From the NCBI GenBank assembly GCA_024277605.1, contig JAJRUU010000111.1, forward strand, positions 1 to 11,157: a DNA stretch of 11,157 nt, given 5' to 3'. Within the stretch, counting starts at the first letter, position 1, and each line of letters opens with the position of its first letter. Positions 7,509-11,157 of this stretch are shown here, in pieces. The notes beneath the pieces are model-generated. The model was not told the origin of the DNA, made no database searches, and saw nothing but the letters and a program-made list of their open reading frames with translations. The stretch comes from a bacterium. GTDB lineage: Bacteria > SZUA-182 > SZUA-191 > JAJRXT01. The position numbers and the translations under genes are program-made.

Positions 7509-7643
7509 TCCCCTTTAATGAAGGGGCTTCGCTCCCTTTTGGCAGACACAGCCTGCTTTATTAAAAAGCTATTATCAAGTTTAAAAGCAATTGATAACTT
7601 TTAAGATAGCGTAAGCCAAGACAAAAAAGGGGACTATGTCCCC
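7499..7643. repeat. 145-bp REP/MITE-like element with 18-bp terminal inverted repeats
   Basis: The left end, GGGGACATAGTCCCCTTT (7499-7516), recurs exactly as its reverse complement at 7626-7643. Each end is itself a near-perfect palindrome (GGGGAC, three bases, GTCCCC). Inside lie a GC-rich hairpin with a T-run (7521-7540) and a second inverted repeat, TTATCAA (7572-7578) with TTGATAA (7591-7597). No open reading frame is present. The left end lies over the lptD stop codon and the right end abuts the ribosome binding site of the tatD-like gene. The structure resembles paired REP elements or a small non-autonomous element. No flanking target duplication was recognised. Confidence 0.6.
7521..7540 (+). 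terminator. Possible intrinsic terminator of the apbE-lptD operon
   Basis: AAGGG plus GC (7521-7527) pair with GC (7531-7532) and CCCTT (7534-7538) around a TTC loop, with one bulged T at 7533. The stem runs into TTTT (7537-7540). The preceding GGGGAC-ATA-GTCCCC-TTT hairpin (7499-7516) could also stop or stabilise the transcript. The T-run is short, so termination may be partial. Confidence 0.45.
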
Positions 7644-7658
7644 GAGGAGTTTAAAGTG
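7644..7658 (+). promoter_or_regulatory. Ribosome binding site and GTG start of the TatD-radical SAM gene
   Basis: GAGGAG (7644-7649) lies six bases before GTG at 7656 and directly follows the GTCCCC arm of the repeat palindrome. A hairpin formed by that palindrome in the mRNA would sit next to the ribosome binding site and might influence translation. The GTG start places the metal-binding HAH motif at residues 6-8, as expected for TatD. Confidence 0.7.
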
Positions 7659-9029
7659 TTAGTAGATTCACATGCACATTTGGAAATGCCGCAATTTGCC
7701 GATGATTTGGAGCAAGTCATCCAGCGGGCTAAAGCTGCGGGCTTAAGCCATATTATAAATATAGGCACTGATGAAGAAAGCTCCGTTAAGTCAGTCGAAC
7801 TGGCAACGCAGTATGGGCTGATATATGCCGTGGTGGGTATCCACCCGCATGAAGCGCGCCTGGTTAGTGCGGCTACCTATGACTGTTTGAGGAAACTGGC
7901 GGCTCATCCCAAAGTGGTGGCGCTGGGCGAGATGGGCTTAGATTATCATTATATGCATTCTTCTGCGGTAATACAGCAAGAAGTGTTTAAGCAGCAGTTA
8001 CGCTTAGCTGACGAACTGGAATTACCGGTGGTTATCCATCAGCGTGAAGCCGAGGCGGATGCGCTAAACATATTAAAAGAACATCCACCTGCCTATGGTG
8101 GGGTAATGCACTGCTTCTCCGGTGATGAGGCTATGCTTAATGAATGTTTGAATATGGGGCTTTATATATCGGTAGCCGGACCGGTTAGCTTTAAGAAAGC
8201 GCACTGCTTACGGCAGCTTATAGCCCAGGTTCCGGCAGATATGCTGCTACTGGAGACCGATGCGCCGTATCTTGCGCCGGTACCATACCGGGGTAAGCGC
8301 AATGAACCGGCATATGTGAAACATACGGCGCAGGTTGTAGCTGAACTTAAAGGGCTTTCATTAGATGATATAGGCCGGATAACCAGCCTCAATGTGCGAA
8401 ACTTATTCGGCATTCCCGCAGGGGAAGAACAAAGCCGGGTAGTCTATCCTATCCGCCGCTCATTATATGTAAACCTCACCAATCGTTGCAGTAACGATTG
8501 CAGCTTCTGCGCCCGTAATAAATCGTACTATGTCAAGGGACACAACTTGAGCCTGGAACATGAACCGACAACGGATGAGGTTTTGGAGGCTATAACAAAC
8601 CAGTCGGGAGATTATGAGGAAATCGTCTTCTGCGGCTTCGGTGAACCGCTTTTGCGGCTGGATACTATTATTGAAGTGGCCAAACAGTTAAAATTCCAGG
8701 GGCTTAAAATACGCATAAACACTAATGGACAGGGAAATATAATTCATAAGCACAATATTCTGCCGTAGCTGCAAGGCCTGGTGGATGCCCTGTCTGTAAG
8801 CCTGAACACCGAGGATGAAGCCAAATACTTGGAACTTTGCCATCCCCAATCAGGAGCGGGTACGTATAGCGCTATAAAAGAATTTATTAAACAAGCTAAG
8901 CAGTATATTCCAGATATTTCAGTTACCGTGCTGGACCTGCCGGGGGTAGATATAGAGCGCTGCCGCCAAATCGCAGAAGAGGAACTTGGGGTGGATTTTA
9001 GACTAAGTGCCTATAATCAGGTGGGATAG
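7656..9029 (+). pseudogene. TatD-family nuclease fused to a radical SAM domain, interrupted by an in-frame TAG
   Basis: Two open stretches, 7656-8768 and 8769-9029, are in the same frame and separated only by TAG at 8766-8768; read through, they give 457 residues. Residues 1-255 are a TatD metallo-hydrolase with all metal ligands: HAH (6-8), E92, H128, H152 and D202 in ETDAPYL. From about 265 a radical SAM domain follows with the [4Fe-4S] motif CSNDCSFC (C278, C282, C285), CGFGEPLLR and INTNGQGN. The piece after the stop (DALSVSLN..., ...LPGVDIERCRQIAEEELG) completes that domain. TatD proteins paired with or fused to this radical SAM type are known, from memory, in anaerobes; what the radical SAM part does is unknown. 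The nuclease half should still be made. The stop may be a real nonsense mutation or an assembly error. GTG 8781 lacks a good ribosome binding site. Confidence 0.85.
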
Positions 9030-9045
9030 CCAAAAAAACCTTGTT

Positions 9046-9075
9046 TTGACTAAATTAAAATAAACGTGTTACAAT
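9046..9075 (+). promoter_or_regulatory. Sigma-70-type promoter of the mntA-hepT pair
   Basis: TTGACT (9046-9051) and TACAAT (9070-9075) are 18 bases apart, each with five of six consensus bases, in AT-rich DNA. The predicted transcript start is near 9082, about 40 bases before the mntA ATG. This is the best promoter match in the window. Confidence 0.65.
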
Positions 9076-9120
9076 CAGCTTAGATGAATTTAACTTTTTA
9101 TATTATGAGACACAAAAGCT

Positions 9121-9407
9121 ATGAATGAACAAATTGATAAGATAAAACAAGCTATTGTTTATGTGTTAGAAAATACAGCGTAAAGAGAGCTGCGCTTTTT
9201 GGCTCTATTGTAAGAGGAGAAGCAACCAAAGAAAGTGACATCGATTTGCTTATTGAATTTGAAGGCAGAAAAAGTTTATTAGATCTTGCAGGCTTGCAAT
9301 TAGAGCTTCAAGAATTATTGAAAAGAAAGGTAGATGTGCTTACCTATGCTTCCCTTCATCCCTTACTTAAAGATAGGATATTGAGCGAGCAAGAGGTGAT
9401 TTTGTGA
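9121..9407 (+). pseudogene. mntA: MntA-type nucleotidyltransferase antitoxin with a frameshift near its start
   Basis: MntA antitoxins AMPylate the HepT toxin through a minimal nucleotidyltransferase fold. The ATG at 9121 gives 20 residues (ending LENTA) and then TAA. Shifting frame near the A-run at 9170-9173 restores the family sequence at once: one extra A would give LEKYSVKRAALFGS. The rest reads without stops from 9180 to 9407 and contains the catalytic pattern GS-x10-D-x-D (GSIVRGEATKESDID), then a hydrophobic tail ending in VIL. Its TGA overlaps the hepT GTG by four bases (GTGA), the usual arrangement of this pair. As drawn, no full antitoxin is made unless the ribosome slips at the A-run. 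A missed A in assembly is the simplest alternative. No ribosome binding site is obvious before the ATG. Confidence 0.8.
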
Positions 9408-9745
9408 AAAAAGACGCCAAGGTATTCATTGAACATATATTAGAATGTATTGAATTGATTGAAAAATACATTGAAAATAAAACAGAAGCTGAATTCTTCG
9501 CCTCTGTTCAACTTCAGGATTCAATTACCCGCCGCATAGAAATTATCGGAGAAGCCGTCAAGAACCTTCCGGAAGAAACAAAAGAAAAATACCCCCGGAT
9601 TCCGTGGAAAAAAATTGCCGGAATGCGAGACATTCTCATCCATCAATACTTTGGCATAGACCTGGGGCTAACCTGGGAGATTGCAACCAAATATATTCCT
9701 GATTTAAAGAGGGAGATGCTGAGTATATTAAGCTTTCTGCTTTAG
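9404..9745 (+). CDS. hepT: HepT-family HEPN ribonuclease toxin (DUF86)
   Basis: This 113-residue, mostly helical HEPN-domain protein is the toxin partner of MntA and cleaves RNA. The catalytic R-x4-H-x-Y motif is present as RDILIHQY, with R75, H80 and Y82; the tyrosine is the residue that MntA modifies in studied systems. Length is normal for the family. The start is GTG, overlapping the mntA stop, with AGAGGTG immediately upstream as ribosome binding site. The last ten residues (MLSILSFLL) may be altered, because in another frame the same bases encode the tail of a different antitoxin. If mntA is truly broken, an active HepT would be unrestrained, so either HepT is weakened or MntA is still made. 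Confidence 0.88.
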   Translation: MKKDAKVFIEHILECIELIEKYIENKTEAEFFASVQLQDSITRRIEIIGEAVKNLPEETKEKYPRIPWKKIAGMRDILIHQYFGIDLGLTWEIATKYIPDLKREMLSILSFLL

Positions 9746-9801
9746 AACGCTTTGCCGCAGCATTAGGAAAACATTTAAAAATAAGTATTGCCTTAAATAA
9801 G
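9703..9801 (+). pseudogene. Remnant of an HTH (XRE/HigA-like) antitoxin C-terminus
   Basis: In the frame that starts after the TGA at 9700, the bases overlapping the hepT end and beyond read EGDAEYIKLSALERFAAALG followed by KHLKISIA. The arrangement K-L-S-x-L-E-R-x-A-x-A-L-G-K-x-L-x-I is typical of the last helices and strand of small XRE-type antitoxins. The front half of such a gene, including the DNA-recognition helix, is missing and hepT occupies its place. The frame continues without a stop into the next gene. I read this as a scar of an older toxin-antitoxin gene joined to hepT. The match is from pattern recognition only. Confidence 0.5.
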
Positions 9802-9822
9802 TGGATTGTAAGGATGTGGAAA

Positions 9823-10545
9823 ATGCCTGAAAAAAAAATTTGTTTTATCATTGCACCTATCGGAGAAACCAAATCTGAAACCAGGAACCGCTCAGATCAA
9901 ATTCTAAAACATATTATCACCCCTGCTACAAACGAATGTGGGTATAAACCTATCCGGGCAGATCAGATTTCAGAACCAGGAATGATAACCAGCCAGGTAA
10001 TTCAACATATTATAGATGATCCACTTGTTATCGCTGACCTGACAGATCGTAATCCGAATGTTTTCTATGAACTTGCCATAAGACATGCTCTAAAGAAACC
10101 ACTGGTTCAAATTATAAAAAAAGGCGAACCGCTTCCATTTGATGTTGCGGGCACAAGGACAATTCAAGTTGACCATCACGACCTAGATAGCACTGAAGAG
10201 GCAAAAAGGGAAATAGTCAGACAGATTAAAGCCGTTGAAAAAGACCCCTCAAAGATAGACAATCCAATTTCTGCAACTCTAAAGTTGCAACTATTAAGTC
10301 AAAGCGATAACCCTGAACAACAATCTATCGCTGATTTGTTCCAGGAAGTTTCGGACTTACGGTCAGAATTTAGGAAAAGCTTTGAGAAAATTGAAGAAAT
10401 TGTAAAGTTGTCATCCTATAGGGATATGGAAAACATGTCACGTACAAAAATGTGTCTTAGGGGATTTAGAGAACAAGAAAGATTAAGCGAAAAACAAACT
10501 GAAAAGCCATTGATGCGCGGATTAATGAAGCCAATAACAGAATAA
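9823..10545 (+). CDS. Nucleoside 2-deoxyribosyltransferase/TIR-like protein of unknown function
   Basis: This 240-residue protein has a Rossmann-like N-terminal domain (about 5-125) and a charged, coiled-coil-prone C-terminal part (about 170-235). Recognisable features are the opening strand ICFIIAPIG (6-14), RSDQILKHII (23-32), DDPLVIADLT (65-74) and NPNVFYELAIRHA (77-89). That last motif matches the place of the catalytic glutamate (here E83) in nucleoside 2-deoxyribosyltransferases and related TIR-like NAD- or nucleotide-cleaving enzymes. No substrate can be assigned. The ATG at 9823 is preferred over 9814, because AAGGA at 9810-9814 is eight bases before the former and touches the latter. 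The last 40 residues look irregular. Its place among toxin-antitoxin remnants makes a stress or defence role plausible, but this is inference. Confidence 0.7.
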   Translation: MPEKKICFIIAPIGETKSETRNRSDQILKHIITPATNECGYKPIRADQISEPGMITSQVIQHIIDDPLVIADLTDRNPNVFYELAIRHALKKPLVQIIKKGEPLPFDVAGTRTIQVDHHDLDSTEEAKREIVRQIKAVEKDPSKIDNPISATLKLQLLSQSDNPEQQSIADLFQEVSDLRSEFRKSFEKIEEIVKLSSYRDMENMSRTKMCLRGFREQERLSEKQTEKPLMRGLMKPITE

Positions 10546-10572
10546 TTCTTTAAAAATAAAGGGGTGAAGCAA

Positions 10573-10797
10573 ATGTCTTACCGGGTTAGTATTGTTATTG
10601 AAAAGGATGAATATGGGTATTATGCATATTCTCCTGAGCTTGAAGGCTGTCAAACGCATGGTGATTCTTCAGAAGAAATTATGGGCAATATAAAAGAGGC
10701 TATAGAACTTTATTTAGAAACATTATCAAAAGATAAAATAAAATCATCTTTGAGCAAGGAAATTCTAACTACCACCGTTGAGGTAAACGTTGTCTAA
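10573..10797 (+). CDS. HicB-family antitoxin, without a neighbouring HicA
   Basis: This 74-residue protein has the short HicB fold: SYRVSIVIEKDEYGYYAYSP, then ELEGCQTHGDSSEEIMGNIK and a helix EAIELYLETL. HicB neutralises the HicA mRNA interferase and is normally adjacent to a hicA gene of about 60-90 codons. None is seen on either side: upstream is the deoxyribosyltransferase-like gene and downstream polA starts before hicB ends. The ATG at 10573 is chosen because AAGGGG (10559-10564) is eight bases away; an upstream GTG at 10564 lies in that site. It lacks an added DNA-binding domain, as usual for the short form. It may be an orphan left after hicA loss, or act on a distant partner. Confidence 0.85.
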   Translation: MSYRVSIVIEKDEYGYYAYSPELEGCQTHGDSSEEIMGNIKEAIELYLETLSKDKIKSSLSKEILTTTVEVNVV

Positions 10798-11157
10798 AAC
10801 CCCTCGCTTATTTATCATAGACGGTAATTCATATATTTACCGGGCATTTTATGCCATCAAGCATCTCACTAATTCCAAGGGTATGCCGACTAACGCCATC
10901 TTCGGCTTTACCCGCATGCTGCTTAAAATCATAAACGAGCAGCAGCCGGAATATCTGGCAATCGCTTTTGACCGCCCGGAACCCACTTTTCGGCATAAGC
11001 AGTATGCCGAATATAAGGCCCATCGCCCGCCAATGCCGGAGGAGCTTATTCCCCAAATCCCCTATATAAAGCAGGTGGTGGAGGCGCTGCATATTCCTGT
11101 TCTGGAATTAGCCGGTTATGAAGCGGATGATGTTATCGGTACGTTAGCTAAGATGGC
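10790..11157 (+). CDS. polA: DNA polymerase I, N-terminal 5'-3' exonuclease region (partial, runs off the window)
   Basis: A frame starting at TTG 10790 runs open to the window end, about 122 codons. The product matches the flap-endonuclease domain at the start of PolA: LFIIDGNSYIYRAFYAI with the first metal-binding aspartate, GMPTNAIFGFTRML, AFDRPEPTFRHKQYAEYKAH, and ELAGYEADDVIGTLA with the acidic cluster of the active site. The protein removes RNA primers and fills gaps during replication and repair; the polymerase domain must lie beyond the window. GAGG at 10780-10783 lies six bases before TTG. The start overlaps the end of hicB by eight bases, so polA may be translated from a transcript shared with hicB. 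GC content rises again here compared with the accessory genes before it. Confidence 0.93.
   Translation, partial: MSKTPRLFIIDGNSYIYRAFYAIKHLTNSKGMPTNAIFGFTRMLLKIINEQQPEYLAIAFDRPEPTFRHKQYAEYKAHRPPMPEELIPQIPYIKQVVEALHIPVLELAGYEADDVIGTLAKM

Noticed and set aside
7499..7643. Complete insertion sequence or CRISPR repeats
   Set aside because: There is no transposase frame, only two inverted copies, and no regularly spaced direct repeats.
8162..8413. 83-codon minus-strand frame inside the TatD region
   Set aside because: It is antisense to conserved TatD motifs including the ETDAPYL segment; a shadow.
8766..8768. TAG as a pyrrolysine or other recoded codon in the TatD-radical SAM protein
   Set aside because: The codon lies between motifs, after NILP, where no special residue is expected, and other genes here (lptD, hepT) also end in TAG. 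A point mutation or sequence error is simpler.
9166..9183. Programmed ribosomal frameshift in mntA
   Set aside because: An A4 run is short for efficient slippage and no supporting hairpin or internal Shine-Dalgarno sequence was evident. Kept only as a possibility within the frameshift finding.
10829..11092. 87-codon minus-strand frame at the right end
   Set aside because: It is antisense to the clear PolA exonuclease domain, which is open to the window edge.

Overview
The window looks like chromosomal DNA of an anaerobic bacterium with two membranes. It encodes LptD, the outer-membrane lipopolysaccharide export barrel. It also encodes genes typical of strict anaerobes: a periplasmic-type ApbE flavin transferase, a NusG-domain-II protein, a Gx-family membrane protein and a TatD/radical-SAM fusion. 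A Desulfobacterota-like (former Deltaproteobacteria) or other diderm anaerobe fits best, but there is no rRNA or other decisive marker here, so this is an inference.

Layout. Bases 1-1372 hold an AT-rich accessory gene on the minus strand, an OLD-like AAA ATPase that stops just as its TOPRIM domain begins. Bases 1373-1543 are a divergent intergenic region with a 17-bp palindrome. Bases 1544-3274 encode a complete GspE/PilB-type assembly ATPase, followed by a strong terminator. Bases 3413-7508 form a tight four-gene operon, apbE - NusG-II - Gx - lptD, with overlapping or nearly touching genes. The last lptD codons and its stop run into a 145-bp element bounded by 18-bp inverted copies of a GGGGAC-ATA-GTCCCC palindrome. 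Bases 7656-9029 encode a TatD nuclease fused to a radical SAM domain, interrupted by one in-frame TAG.

Bases 9030-10797 are an AT-rich accessory patch placed between core genes. It holds a good sigma-70-type promoter, an mntA antitoxin broken by a one-base frameshift, an intact-looking hepT HEPN toxin, the tail of a degraded HTH antitoxin, a nucleoside-deoxyribosyltransferase/TIR-like protein of unknown role, and a HicB antitoxin without a visible HicA. The window ends inside polA (DNA polymerase I), which starts at 10790 and overlaps the hicB stop.

How the genes may work together. ApbE would attach FMN to exported proteins. The NusG-II and Gx proteins resemble, from memory, the EetA/EetB pair of flavin-based extracellular electron transfer loci. 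Together they suggest a small extracytoplasmic flavin/electron-transfer or isoprenoid/quinone module, here co-transcribed with an outer-membrane biogenesis gene. The 9.0-10.8 kb patch looks like a decaying toxin-antitoxin/defence island. No tRNA, rRNA, CRISPR array, integrase or transposase gene was found.
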